DNA of 64,000 nt, taken from NCBI GenBank assembly GCA_046346965.1, contig JAXMHB010000018.1, forward strand, positions 1-64,000, given 5' to 3'. Below the pieces are notes generated by a model. It had not been told where the DNA came from. It did not search any database and saw only the letters and a list, made by a program, of their open reading frames with translations. The position numbers and the translations under genes were made by a program. The stretch comes from JAXMHB01 sp046346965. Lineage in GTDB: Bacteria > Pseudomonadota > Gammaproteobacteria > Xanthomonadales > SZUA-5. This document shows positions 17,890 to 26,160 of this stretch, piece by piece. Each line of letters starts with the position of its first letter. The stretch's first letter is position 1.

Positions 17890-19365
17890 ATGCTGGAGTT
17901 CAAGCGCCTTGCCCTGCGTCCCAAGGACGTCGCTGCCTCGCTGGTGATCGTGGGGGTGTTCGAAGAGCGCATGCTGACCAGCGCTGCGGCGGAGCTCGAC
18001 GCCGCCAGCGGCGGCCTGCTGAAGCGCCTGATGGAAAGCGGCGATGTCAGTGGTCGCGTCGGCACGACGGCGATGCTGCACCAGGTGAGCGGCCTCAGCG
18101 CACCGCGCGTGCTGGTGGTGGGGCTGGGCGAGCAGCGCAAATTCGATGCGCAGCGCTTCCTGCGCGCCACGCGCGAAGCGCATCGCGCCCTGAAGGGGCT
18201 GCCGGTGGACGTGGTCGCCTCCTACCTGACGGAGGTCGATGTGCCGCGTCAGGACGCCGAATGGAAGCTGCTGCAATCGGCGCTGGCGGCCGACTACGCT
18301 GCCTACAAGTACACCGCGACGCTGAAGTCGCGCCCCGAGCGCATCGAGCTGCGCGAGGTGCATTTCAGTGCGCCGGGCTACCAGGGCAGCGCGCTGGATC
18401 GCGCAGTCGGCATCGCCGCCGGCGTACGTCTGGCCCGCGAGCTCGGCAATCTGCCGCCGAACATCTGCAACCCGGCCTATCTGGCCGATCAGGCGATCGA
18501 ACTGGCGCGCCGGCATCCCGAGGTGTCGGTGCAGATCCTCGACCGCGCCGAGATGGAAGCGCTCGGCATGGGCGCGCTGCTGGCCGTCGCCGCCGGCAGC
18601 GACAACGCCCCCAAGCTGATCGCGATGGAGTATCACGGCGCTGCCAGCAAGCCCTATGTCTTTGTCGGCAAGGGCATCACCTTCGACACCGGCGGCATCG
18701 ACATCAAGCCAGCCGCCGGCATGGAAGAAATGAAGTTCGACATGTGCGGCGCCGCCGCCGTGTTCGGCCTGATGGAAGCGGTGGCCACGCTGAAGCTGCC
18801 GGTGCACGTGGTCGGCATCACGCCTGCGGTGGAGAACATGCCGGACGGCAAGAGCTACCGCCCCTCGGATGTGGTCAAGACCATGGCCGGCCATCAGGTC
18901 GAGATCCTCAACACCGACGCCGAGGGTCGTCTGATTCTGTGCGACGCGCTGACCTGGTCCTTGCGCTATGAGCCGCACACGCTGATCGATATCGCCACGC
19001 TGACCGGCGCCTGCGTGGTGGCGCTCGGCAGCCATGCCACCGGCCTGATGTCGCGCGACGACGATCTGGCGCAGGAATTGCTGGCGGCCGGCGAATACAC
19101 CATGGACCGCGCCTGGCGCCTGCCGCTGTGGGACGACTACCAGAGCCAGCTGGAAACCGGCTTCGCCGATTTCGCCAACATCGGCGGCAAGTACGCCGGC
19201 GCCATCACCGCCGGCTGCTTCCTCGGCCGCTTCACCGAAGGCCAGCGCTGGGCGCACCTCGACATCGCCGGCAGCGCCTGGGACAGCGGCCGCAAAGGCA
19301 CTGCCACCGGCCGCCCGGTGAGCATGCTGGTGCAGTGGCTGGCGGGGCAGCCCAAGGGCACGTAA
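17890..19365 (+). CDS. pepA: Leucyl aminopeptidase (M17)
   Basis: A 491-residue cytosolic M17 aminopeptidase that removes N-terminal residues using two metal ions. The family signature NTDAEGRLILCDAL is present, as are the metal and lysine motifs GKGITFDTGGIDIKPAAG and DMCGAAAV. Length matches the family. ATG 17890 (MLEFKRLALR) has CGGAGA upstream and begins the typical N-terminal domain. In several proteobacteria PepA also binds DNA as a site-specific accessory factor, which cannot be judged here. The stop is followed immediately by a repeat element. Confidence 0.95.
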   Translation: MLEFKRLALRPKDVAASLVIVGVFEERMLTSAAAELDAASGGLLKRLMESGDVSGRVGTTAMLHQVSGLSAPRVLVVGLGEQRKFDAQRFLRATREAHRALKGLPVDVVASYLTEVDVPRQDAEWKLLQSALAADYAAYKYTATLKSRPERIELREVHFSAPGYQGSALDRAVGIAAGVRLARELGNLPPNICNPAYLADQAIELARRHPEVSVQILDRAEMEALGMGALLAVAAGSDNAPKLIAMEYHGAASKPYVFVGKGITFDTGGIDIKPAAGMEEMKFDMCGAAAVFGLMEAVATLKLPVHVVGITPAVENMPDGKSYRPSDVVKTMAGHQVEILNTDAEGRLILCDALTWSLRYEPHTLIDIATLTGACVVALGSHATGLMSRDDDLAQELLAAGEYTMDRAWRLPLWDDYQSQLETGFADFANIGGKYAGAITAGCFLGRFTEGQRWAHLDIAGSAWDSGRKGTATGRPVSMLVQWLAGQPKGT

Positions 19366-19612
19366 GCGCACGAGGGCACGCTCAAGCAGAGCGGAGGGCA
19401 CGAGGGCACGCAAGCGCTTGAAGCCCAAAGCGACGCTCGGCCGCGGTGGTCTCGTACCTGACACGGGCCTCTGGTATTCGGGCCGGTTCGCGCACTCGAT
19501 CCGGCCCGTCGGCATGGCCGCCGTGTGCTTGGAGCGGCGCGCGGCGGGGCCGCGCAAGCACTGTTCCTCTCGCCTCGTGCCGCTCTACCCTTTTCCATTT
19601 TCCCGTTCCCCT
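19366..19612. repeat. Composite intergenic repeat, GTGCCCTC family copy 3 with double hairpin
   Basis: It begins directly after the pepA stop with GCACGAGGGCACGCTCAAGC, then AGAGCGGAGGGCACG. The interior has CGCGGTGGTCTCGTACCTGA, related to copies 1 and 4. From 19495 it contains GATCCGGCCCGTCGGCAT and a GCGCGGC-GGG-GCCGCGC hairpin at 19539-19555, matching the two REP-like hairpins of the 20.2-kb copy. The outer stem is decayed here. It is followed by the pyrimidine tract preceding holC. Confidence 0.7.
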
Positions 19613-19623
19613 TTTCCCCGACC
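19588..19623 (+). promoter_or_regulatory. Pyrimidine tract before holC
   Basis: A run of CCTTTTCC/CATTTTCCC/CCCCTTTTCCCC-type sequence ends two bases before the holC ATG and leaves no Shine-Dalgarno sequence. Similar tracts precede the starts at 42726, 28697 and 26034. Confidence 0.6.
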
Positions 19624-20046
19624 ATGGCCCGCGCTGACTTCTATCTGATCGACAAGCCGCGCTTTCGCGCCGATCCGCTGCTGCTGGTGTGCGAGCTGGC
19701 CAAGCGCGCCTACGCGGCCGAATTGCCGACGCTGATCCTGGCGCGTACGCTGGAAGAAGCGGAGCAATTGGACGATCAGCTGTGGGCTTTCGATCCGGAC
19801 GCCTTCATCCCGCATCAGATCGCCGGTGACGAGGACGATGAGGTCACCGCCATCTTGATCCTGCCGCCCGGTGCCATCGCACCGCCGCGGCCGCTGGTGA
19901 TCAATCTGCGCGAGGAATGCGCCGAGCCCGGCTTCGACACCGTCAAAGAAGTCGTCCCCGCCGACCCCGCCGAACGCGAGGGCTCACGCAAGCGCTGGGC
20001 CGAATACCGGCGGCGCGGGTTGGATGTGCAGAAGTTTGATATGTAG
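19624..20046 (+). CDS. holC: DNA polymerase III chi subunit
   Basis: A 140-residue HolC protein, the clamp-loader accessory subunit that bridges the psi subunit to single-stranded DNA-binding protein. Diagnostic features are an N-terminal ADFYLIDKPR, the segment LLLVCELAKRAYA, LDDQLWAFDPDAFIPH and PLVINLREE. It follows pepA, the common pepA-holC order, but valS, which often comes next, is absent. ATG 19624 is preceded not by a purine-rich ribosome site but by a pyrimidine-rich tract (19588-19623), an oddity shared by several genes in this window. Confidence 0.92.
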   Translation: MARADFYLIDKPRFRADPLLLVCELAKRAYAAELPTLILARTLEEAEQLDDQLWAFDPDAFIPHQIAGDEDDEVTAILILPPGAIAPPRPLVINLREECAEPGFDTVKEVVPADPAEREGSRKRWAEYRRRGLDVQKFDM

Positions 20047-20382
20047 GGCGCGAAAATCACGAGGGCACGAGGGCACGCGCAAGCAAAGCGGAGGGCACGT
20101 AAAGGCGGAAGCTAAAAGCCACGGTTTACCGTGGTGGTTTGGTGCTTGACACATGCTCCTGGCCTGCGAACACCTTTCGTGCCCTCGATCCGGCCCGTCG
20201 GCATAGCCGCCGGGCGCTCGCTGCGGCGCGCGGCAGTGCCGCGCAAAGCGCCGCAGTTCTCCCCTCGTGCCCTCGATCCGGCCCGCCGGCATTGCCGGCG
20301 GGCGCTCCGGACAGCGCGCGGCGGTGCCGCGCAAGCGCTGTCCTTCGCCCCTCCGCTTTGCTTGAGCGTGCCCTCGTGCCTT
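20047..20382. repeat. Intergenic inverted element copy 4 with two covarying double hairpins
   Basis: It fills the convergent gap between holC and the glycosyltransferase. Outer arms: CACGAGGGCACGAGGGCACG with AAGCAAAGCGGAGGGCACG on the left, and CCTCCGCTTTGCTTGAGCG with GTGCCCTCGTGCC on the right (20350-20380). Inside lie two tandem hairpin units. Unit one has an outer stem CTGCGGC/GCCGCAG (20221-20227, 20250-20256) and an inner GCGCGGC/GCCGCGC. Unit two has an outer stem GGACAGC/GCTGTCC (20309-20315, 20337-20343) with the same inner stem, plus a perfect 11-bp hairpin at 20281-20303. The outer stems differ but stay complementary. Confidence 0.8.
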
Positions 20383-22092
20383 TCAGTGCCAAGCCACTTT
20401 GTGGCGGGTCCAGGCTTCGGGCGGATGGGGCAGGCACTCCGGGCGCAGGGCGTCGGCGTTGACCAGGTACCAGCGGCGGCGATTGGCTTCGCCAACGACG
20501 GTGGCGCGTTCGATCAGGAAGCAGGCCTCCAGGCTCAGCTTCTGCGCCATCAGCCAACGCGTGTTCGGGCGCTCGCGCAGCCATTGGGCGGCGGCGATTT
20601 CCTGTTCCGCGCGCGGCCGCAGGAAGCCGAACACGGTGGCCGGGCGGTCGGCCATCAGCAGGTTCTGCTCCTTCCAGCTGAGCAGGCCGAGTTCGGCCTC
20701 GCTGCCGATCAAGTGGCCGGCTTGCTGCATCACGCCGCGCGCCGAGCGGGTGTCGTTGATCACCGGATAGGCCCAGAAGCCGTAGATCAGCCAGATGCCG
20801 GTCAGCGTGCCGGCCAGCGCCAGCGCTCCGCGACGCAGGCGGAACCACGCGCAGGCGAGCAGGCCAACGATGCCCATCGCCAGCGTGATGTGCCAGGGAT
20901 CGAGGCCGCGCAGGCTGCGCAGCTTGGTGGCAAAGGCCGGCTCACCGACCAGCGCGTAGACCGACGCCGCCGTCAGCAGCGCCGCTAGCGTCAGCGCGAA
21001 GGCAAACAGCAGTCGCTGCACGCCGCGGCGGCGCAGCAAGCCGGGCAGGATCGGCGCCAGCGCCAGCACCAGCATGGGCAGCGCCGGCATGATGTAGACG
21101 TCGCGCTTGCCGCCCGACAGCGAGAAGAAGAACACGATCAGCGCGGCGTAGCTGAGCGGCAGCCAGACGCGCGCCGGTCGATGCCCGCGGCGCCAGCCCC
21201 GCACCCAGTGCGGAACCGCCCACAGCAGCGCGAAGGCGGTCGGCAGCCACAGCGTCGCGATGATGCCGAGGTAGTACCAGGGCGGATGCAGATGGTGCGT
21301 CGGCGTCAGATAGCGCGAGGCGGTCTGCCCGAACAGAATGTCCTTGGCATAGGCCGTGTAATCCGGGTCATTCTTCAGCCAGACGCTGATCAGCATCGGC
21401 GCCAGCCACAGCGACACCGCGCCCAGGAAAGCCAGCGCACCGACCAGCGGCCGGCTCAGGCGCAGCGGTTCGCGCGGCGGCAATCCCTGCCAGTCCAGGC
21501 GCCGGCCGGCGTAGGCCAGCGGGAGGAGCAACAGCGCCAGGAAGGCCACGCCCTTGGTGATCGTGCCGATGCCGGCGACCGCGCAGCCTAGCCACAGCCA
21601 ACGCGGGTTGGGACCGAGCAGCAGATGGCGCAGGAAGCCGTAGGCCGCCAGCGTGATCAGCCCGAGCAGCGTGGCGTCGATCTGCGCCGCGCGCATCTGG
21701 AAGGTGAATTGCAGCGTGAACAGCAGCGTCGCCGCCGCAATCCAGGCGCTGCGCCGCCCGTGCAGCCGGCGCGTCAGGTCGTACACCAGACCCAGCGTCA
21801 GCAGCCCGGCGAGCAAGGAGGGCAGCAGGAAGGCGATGCGCCAGGAGCCGGTCAGCGCATGCGCGCTGGCCTGCATCCACATGTACATCGGCGGCTTGTC
21901 CGAGTACAGCTCATTGCCGCGATGCGGGAACAGCCACTCGCCGCTGTCGACCATCTGCTTGGCGACCAGCGCGAAGCGCGGCTCGTCGGCCGGCCAGGGA
22001 TCGCGCAGGCCGATGCCGGCGCCGAGCAGCAGCAGGGCGAAGGCCAGCAGCCACCAGCGGCGGCGCTGCTGGCTTTCGCCGTAGGCACTCAC
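20383..22092 (-). CDS. ArnT-like GT-C glycosyltransferase
   Basis: A multi-spanning membrane protein of about 569 residues. The N-terminal region WPADEPRFALVAKQMVDSGE is the GT-C/ArnT-PMT signature, with the catalytic acidic pair in the first periplasmic loop, followed by ELYSDKPPMYMWMQA. About a dozen hydrophobic segments follow. Relatives transfer sugars from undecaprenyl-phosphate donors to lipid A or other acceptors. The true acceptor is unknown, and no arn pathway gene is nearby. GTG 22092 is chosen because it overlaps the upstream stop (GTGA), implying coupling to the exported protein gene before it. Confidence 0.85.
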   Translation of the reverse strand: MSAYGESQQRRRWWLLAFALLLLGAGIGLRDPWPADEPRFALVAKQMVDSGEWLFPHRGNELYSDKPPMYMWMQASAHALTGSWRIAFLLPSLLAGLLTLGLVYDLTRRLHGRRSAWIAAATLLFTLQFTFQMRAAQIDATLLGLITLAAYGFLRHLLLGPNPRWLWLGCAVAGIGTITKGVAFLALLLLPLAYAGRRLDWQGLPPREPLRLSRPLVGALAFLGAVSLWLAPMLISVWLKNDPDYTAYAKDILFGQTASRYLTPTHHLHPPWYYLGIIATLWLPTAFALLWAVPHWVRGWRRGHRPARVWLPLSYAALIVFFFSLSGGKRDVYIMPALPMLVLALAPILPGLLRRRGVQRLLFAFALTLAALLTAASVYALVGEPAFATKLRSLRGLDPWHITLAMGIVGLLACAWFRLRRGALALAGTLTGIWLIYGFWAYPVINDTRSARGVMQQAGHLIGSEAELGLLSWKEQNLLMADRPATVFGFLRPRAEQEIAAAQWLRERPNTRWLMAQKLSLEACFLIERATVVGEANRRRWYLVNADALRPECLPHPPEAWTRHKVAWH

Positions 22093-22931
22093 GGCACCGC
22101 GTCCAGGCGACCGCCGGCCGGGCCGAACACGCTCTCGTCCCAACTGACGATGACCAGACCCTTGCCGTCGAAGTGCATCAGGATCGATTTCTTCGGACGC
22201 GGTTCGATGCCCACCACCACCGCGATCACCTGCGACTCACGCTGCAGCCACTGGCCGCGCGCTTCCTTGCCGTCCTTGCCCCAGCTCAGCTGCAGAATGC
22301 CGTTGGGCTGCAGCTGCATGCGAATCGGATCGCCGCCCGGCAGCGTGCCTGCCCACTGCTCGCCGAGCGGCAGGCGCAGCGACTGGCCTTCCTTGCGCGG
22401 ATCGTAGATCGCCAGCGTGCTGATTGCGTCCTCCACGTCCAGACGCAAGGTGGCGTAACGGTCGCGCTTCTTGGCTTCCGGACCGCGCAGCACGATGAAG
22501 GCGGAATCGTAATTGGTCAGCGTCACCCGGCCGGGGCCGGCTTTGCCGTCCTTCTCCAGCAGGCGCCAGCCGGCGAGATCGGCGCGATAAACCGTCAGCA
22601 GCGGTTGCTTCTTGCCGCGCTCGCTCAGTTCGACCACCAGCGCGGCCTTCACGTCCGGGTGGATGGCCTGCGCCTCCTCCGGGCTGAGCTCGCGCGCGCT
22701 GACGTCCTCGGCGCGCCAGGACTCGGGCAGCACCAGGCTGACGCCGACGCCATTCGACACATAGCGGCCGGGCACGTTCAAGGTGGCGGGGGTCACCGCG
22801 GCGCCGGGCGCCCAGCTGGGACGATTCTGCTCGGTGCTGCTCGCGGCCGGCGTGGCGGCATCCTCGGCACTGGCAACGGACGCGATCAAGCCAGCGGCGA
22901 GAGCGAGCAGGCACCCCATCAATGTGCGCAT
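22089..22931 (-). CDS. Exported protein of unknown function
   Basis: A 280-residue protein with a clear signal peptide (MGCLLALAAGLIASVASAED). The mature part is soluble and beta-rich, with no recognised motif. Segments such as YVSNGVGVSLVLPESWRAED, YATLRLDVEDAISTLAIYD and LQLQPNGILQLSWGK-like residues can be seen. ATG 22931 starts the signal peptide. The gene is translationally coupled to the downstream ArnT-like transferase, so it may be a periplasmic partner of an envelope-modification pathway. That is context inference only. Confidence 0.75.
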   Translation of the reverse strand: MRTLMGCLLALAAGLIASVASAEDAATPAASSTEQNRPSWAPGAAVTPATLNVPGRYVSNGVGVSLVLPESWRAEDVSARELSPEEAQAIHPDVKAALVVELSERGKKQPLLTVYRADLAGWRLLEKDGKAGPGRVTLTNYDSAFIVLRGPEAKKRDRYATLRLDVEDAISTLAIYDPRKEGQSLRLPLGEQWAGTLPGGDPIRMQLQPNGILQLSWGKDGKEARGQWLQRESQVIAVVVGIEPRPKKSILMHFDGKGLVIVSWDESVFGPAGGRLDAVP

Positions 22932-23054
22932 GACTCTGGCTCCAATCAGGAAGAAAGGCCGCGGAGCATAGCCCAGGCGCATGAGGGCTGGCGTTCCAGG
23001 GCCTGAACCGGCGGCGTGGCTGGCGAGGCTGTTGCCAAACATGGCTGCGCGGAG

Positions 23055-23290
23055 CCAAGAGCGGGGCAGGGGTCAGGGGTCGGGGGACCCACACTGCCGC
23101 GCTTCCGTGCACCGTCGCGGGTACCTGTTTGCCGCCCGAGCAAGCGCGCCGGAGGCGAGGCAGGGACTCTTGCCAAACATGGCTGCGTCGGGAGAGAAAC
23201 AGGACTCGGGACTCGGGGCAAACCGAGGCGGCGACAGTGCCAGGCAAGCGCCGCCCTGCTGGTCCCCCGCCCCCCGCCTCGCTCTTGCTC
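23055..23290. repeat. G-rich inverted-end element, copy 1
   Basis: The ends are inverted: CCAAGAGCGGGGCAGGGG plus GGGGGACCC on the left (23055-23090), and GGTCCCCCGCCCCCCGCC plus TCGCTCTTGC on the right (about 23262-23290). The segment 23082-23180 matches 55332-55428 closely over about 98 bp (GCGCTTCCGTGCA, CTGTTTGCCGCCCG, AAGCGCGCCG, CTTGCCAA). The right half includes GGACTCGGGACTCGGGG, linking it to the heptad family. It sits in a 473-bp gap (22932-23404) that otherwise shows no gene. Confidence 0.7.
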
Positions 23291-23404
23291 CTCCGCACGC
23301 ATGTCTGGCAGGAGGGTCTCTGGCTGAACGGCCGCGCCCGCGCAGTTCCCAATCCCGGCGACTTCGGCCATGCTGCGCGCCCGTTTCTCCTCCGGCAGCC
23401 TTCC

Positions 23405-24298
23405 GTGCCCAATCCGCAAGCCCAGGCCCTGATCGAGGCGCTCGGCTACACGCCGCGCTTCTTTACGCGCGATGGACTGTCCATGCACTACCTCGACGAG
23501 GGTCAGGGCGAGCCCGTCGTCATGGTGCATGGCAACCCGAGCTGGTGCTGGTTGTATCGCGATCTGGTCGCCGAGCTCAAATCCAGCCATCGCTGCATCG
23601 TGCCCGATCACATCGGCATGGGCTTGTCCGATCTGCCGGACGACAGCCGCTACCGCTACACGCTCGACAGTCGCGTCGCCGATTTCACCGCACTGATGGA
23701 CAAGCTGGTGCCGAGCGGTCCGGTCACGCTGGTGATGCACGACTGGGGTGGCGCGATCGCCAGCGCCTGGGCCACGCGCAATCCGGAGCGCGTGCGCCGC
23801 CTGGTGGTGTTCAACACGGCCGCCTTTCCGATGCTGCCCGGCAAACGCCTGCCGCGCACGCTGAAGCTGGTGCGCAATACGCGGCTCGGTGCTTTCCTGG
23901 TCGAGCGCTTCAACGCTTTTGCGGTCGGCGCCGCGCGCACCGGCACCGTCGGTGCGCTGCCCGCCAAGGTGCGCGAGGGCTTCCTCGCCCCCTACGACAG
24001 TCCGACCGCCCGCAGGGCCGTGCTGCGCTTCGTGCAAGACATCCCGCTCAGCGAGGGCGATCCGGCCTGGTCCACCATTCAGGCGACCGCAGCCGGTCTG
24101 GAACGGCTGGCCGACAAGCCGATGCTGATCCTCTGGGGTCTGCAGGATTTCGTGTTCGACCGCGATTACTTCGACGAGTGGTGCCGGCGCTTCCCGCGTG
24201 CGGAGGCGATCGCCTTCAACGACGCCGGCCACTATGTGATCGAGGACGCGCGTGCGACCATTCTGCCCAAGGTGCGCGAATTCCTCGCGCGCAGCTGA
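23405..24298 (+). CDS. OleB-like / haloalkane dehalogenase-like alpha/beta hydrolase
   Basis: A protein of about 297 residues with GTG start 23405. Motifs include the oxyanion-side HGNPSWCWLYRDLVAELK, the nucleophile elbow VMHDWGGAIASAWA (Asp nucleophile), the lid region NTAAFPMLPGKRLPRTLKL and the catalytic His in AGHYVIEDA. The pattern PDHIGMGLSDLPDD and FVQDIPLSEGDPAW fits OleB-type enzymes, which decarboxylate beta-lactones in long-chain olefin synthesis, better than classical haloalkane dehalogenases. No oleA, oleC or oleD is adjacent, so the assignment to that pathway is tentative. Confidence 0.75.
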   Translation: MPNPQAQALIEALGYTPRFFTRDGLSMHYLDEGQGEPVVMVHGNPSWCWLYRDLVAELKSSHRCIVPDHIGMGLSDLPDDSRYRYTLDSRVADFTALMDKLVPSGPVTLVMHDWGGAIASAWATRNPERVRRLVVFNTAAFPMLPGKRLPRTLKLVRNTRLGAFLVERFNAFAVGAARTGTVGALPAKVREGFLAPYDSPTARRAVLRFVQDIPLSEGDPAWSTIQATAAGLERLADKPMLILWGLQDFVFDRDYFDEWCRRFPRAEAIAFNDAGHYVIEDARATILPKVREFLARS

Positions 24299-24315
24299 AC
24301 TGACCAGGACTGCCC

Positions 24316-24675
24316 ATGAGCTCTCGCCCGGACGCCGACGCGCGCCTTGAAGCCTTCATCGAAGGCGTATGCCGCAGCAACACACTGTGGGGACTGAAAA
24401 GCGCTTCCGGCTGGGCCGTGGTGGGCGCCGACGATCAGGACTGCTTCCCGGTGTGGCCGGACGAATCCGGCGCGCGCGCCTGGGCGGTCGGCGAGCTGGC
24501 CGATTGCGTGCCGGCGAGCATCGATCTCGAGAGCTGGATGCAGCGCTGGCTGCCGGGCATGGATGGCGATGGCACGCTGGTGCTGGTCAATCCCAGCGAC
24601 GACGATGACGAAGAAGGCCTGGTGCTGAGCCCGGGCGAGCTCGAAGAACTGCTGCTCGACGCGCTCGGCGAATAA
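24316..24675 (+). CDS. DUF2750 family protein
   Basis: A 119-residue acidic cytosolic protein. The arrangement LWGLKSASGWAVVGADDQDC, then PVWPDESGARAWAVGE and LESWMQRWLPGMDGDG, matches the DUF2750 family, whose function is unknown. The C-terminus is strikingly acidic (SDDDDEEGLVLSPGELEEL). It begins 17 bp after the hydrolase stop and is probably co-transcribed with it. It converges with the NtrC-type regulator with only three bases between stop codons. Confidence 0.75.
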   Translation: MSSRPDADARLEAFIEGVCRSNTLWGLKSASGWAVVGADDQDCFPVWPDESGARAWAVGELADCVPASIDLESWMQRWLPGMDGDGTLVLVNPSDDDDEEGLVLSPGELEELLLDALGE

Positions 24676-24687
24676 AGCTCATTCGCC
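24667..24687. terminator. Hairpin spanning convergent stop codons
   Basis: GGCGAAT (24667-24673) and ATTCGCC (24681-24687) form a perfect 7-bp stem whose loop contains both convergent stop codons. There is no U-tract, so it is a possible bidirectional terminator or RNA-end stabiliser rather than a classical one. Confidence 0.4.
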
Positions 24688-26034
24688 GCGGCGGACGTCG
24701 ATCCCGTACTTCTCCATGCGCCGGTAGAGCGCCTGACGCGATAGCCCCAGGGCGTGCGCGGCTTCGGCGACGACGCCGTGGGCGCGCGCCAGCGCGGCCT
24801 CGATTTCATCGCGTCCAGGCTCGCGCAGCGCCGGCTCGGCGCCGCTGGGCAGCGGGCTCGGCAGCGGTAGCCCCAGATCCTCGACACTGACCACGCCGTC
24901 GCGGCACAGCAGGCCGGCGCGGGTCAGCGCGTTTTTCAACTCGCGCACATTGCCCGGCCACAAATGCGCTTCCAGCGCCCGCCGCGCGCCATCGGACAGC
25001 TTCAGCCCCGGCGGCAGGAAGTGCTCGGCCAAGGGCACGATGTCCTCGCGCCGCTCGGCCAGCGGCGGCAGACGCACCTCGATCACGTTGAGCCGGTAGT
25101 ACAAATCCTCGCGAAACTCGCCGCGCCGGATCATCGCCGGCAGATCGGCATTGGTGGCGGAGAGCACGCGCACCTTGACCTCGCGCGTGCGCGTCGAGCC
25201 CAGGCGCTCGAAGCGGCCGGTTTCCAGCACGCGCAGCAGCTTCATCTGGCCCGCCGGCGGCAGGTTGCCGATCTCGTCGAGCAGCAGCGTGCCGCCGTCG
25301 GCGGCCTCGAAGCGGCCCTCGCGCGCCTTGCCGGCGCCGGTGTAGGCGCCGGCTTCGGCGCCGAACAACTCGGCTTCCAACAGATCCGCCGGCAGCGCGC
25401 CGCAATTGACCGCGATGAAGGGGCCGTCCTTGACGCGCGAGTTGGCGTGGATGATCTCGGCGATGCGCTCCTTGCCGGCGCCGTTCGGGCCGGTGATCAG
25501 CACCGACACATCGGCCTTGGCCACCTGACAGGCCAGTCGCAGCACGCGCTCGGTGGCGGGCGCCGCATACACGAGGCCACGCAGATCGTAATCGCGCGCC
25601 AGACTGCGGCGGCCTTCGGACTCGCGCGCGGCCAGGCGCCGCGCCTGCCGATTGCTCTCGGCCAGCTCGAGCAGATTGCGCACCGTGGTGAGCAGGCGCT
25701 GGTCGTCCCAGGGCTTGCCGAGGTAGTCCGCCGCCCCCGCCTTGACCAGATCGACCGCCTGCTCCAGATGCGTCCACGCCGTCAGCAGAATCACCGGCAG
25801 ATCGGGATGCCGCTCGCGAATCTGCCGGAACAGCGCGACGCCTTCCTCGCCCGAGGTGGTGTCGCTGCTGAAGTTCATGTCCTGGATGACCAGGTCGATC
25901 GCCTCGCGCGCCAGCACGTCCAGCCCGGCGCGCGGACTGGTCACCGCCGTCACCGCGTAGCCATCCAGTCCCAGCAGCAGTTCCAGCGCGGTGCCGATGG
26001 CGGCGTTGTCGTCGATGATCAGGATGTGGGGCAT
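24679..26034 (-). CDS. NtrC-family sigma-54 activator (receiver-AAA-Fis)
   Basis: A 451-residue protein. Receiver (1-120): LIIDDNAAIGTALELLLG, phosphoacceptor in DLVIQDMNFSSDT, Lys in DYLGKPWDD. AAA+ domain (about 155-385): Walker A GPNGAGKE where GETGTGKE is usual, the sigma-54 contact loop as GAYTGA instead of GAFTGA, Walker B GTLLLDEIGNLP, and the arginine-finger region REDLYYRLNVIEVRLPPL. The C-terminal Fis HTH is VVAEAAHALGLSRQALYRRMEKYGI. It is the last gene of an efflux operon and probably activates that operon's sigma-54 promoter. No cognate kinase is adjacent. The start lacks a Shine-Dalgarno and is preceded by a pyrimidine tract. Confidence 0.9.
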   Translation of the reverse strand: MPHILIIDDNAAIGTALELLLGLDGYAVTAVTSPRAGLDVLAREAIDLVIQDMNFSSDTTSGEEGVALFRQIRERHPDLPVILLTAWTHLEQAVDLVKAGAADYLGKPWDDQRLLTTVRNLLELAESNRQARRLAARESEGRRSLARDYDLRGLVYAAPATERVLRLACQVAKADVSVLITGPNGAGKERIAEIIHANSRVKDGPFIAVNCGALPADLLEAELFGAEAGAYTGAGKAREGRFEAADGGTLLLDEIGNLPPAGQMKLLRVLETGRFERLGSTRTREVKVRVLSATNADLPAMIRRGEFREDLYYRLNVIEVRLPPLAERREDIVPLAEHFLPPGLKLSDGARRALEAHLWPGNVRELKNALTRAGLLCRDGVVSVEDLGLPLPSPLPSGAEPALREPGRDEIEAALARAHGVVAEAAHALGLSRQALYRRMEKYGIDVRRGE

Positions 26035-26110
26035 GGGAGGGGGAAAGGGGAAAAGGAAAATGGGAAAAGGGGATGGGAGGTTAAAAGTGAAAAGTTAAAA
26101 GTGAAAGGTG
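26035..26110 (-). promoter_or_regulatory. Pyrimidine tract before the NtrC-type regulator
   Basis: On the coding strand the 46 bases before the ATG are CCTTTTCC/CATTTTCC/CCCTTTCCCCC-type sequence. Upstream of that lies TTTTCAC/TTTTAAC heptad-like sequence. There is no purine-rich ribosome site. It resembles tracts at 19588, 28698 and 42685. Confidence 0.6.
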
Positions 26111-26160
26111 AAAAGCACATCGCTGGTTTGCCGGGCTCGGGGGGAGCCCGGCGGTGGTGC

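Noticed and set aside
20383..22092. Naming the glycosyltransferase arnT
   Set aside because: The motif is GT-C/ArnT-like, but there are no arnBCADEF genes and the C-terminal half is not diagnostic.
24316..26034. DUF2750 gene as the missing sensory partner of the NtrC-type activator
   Set aside because: It is convergent, soluble, and has no kinase motif.
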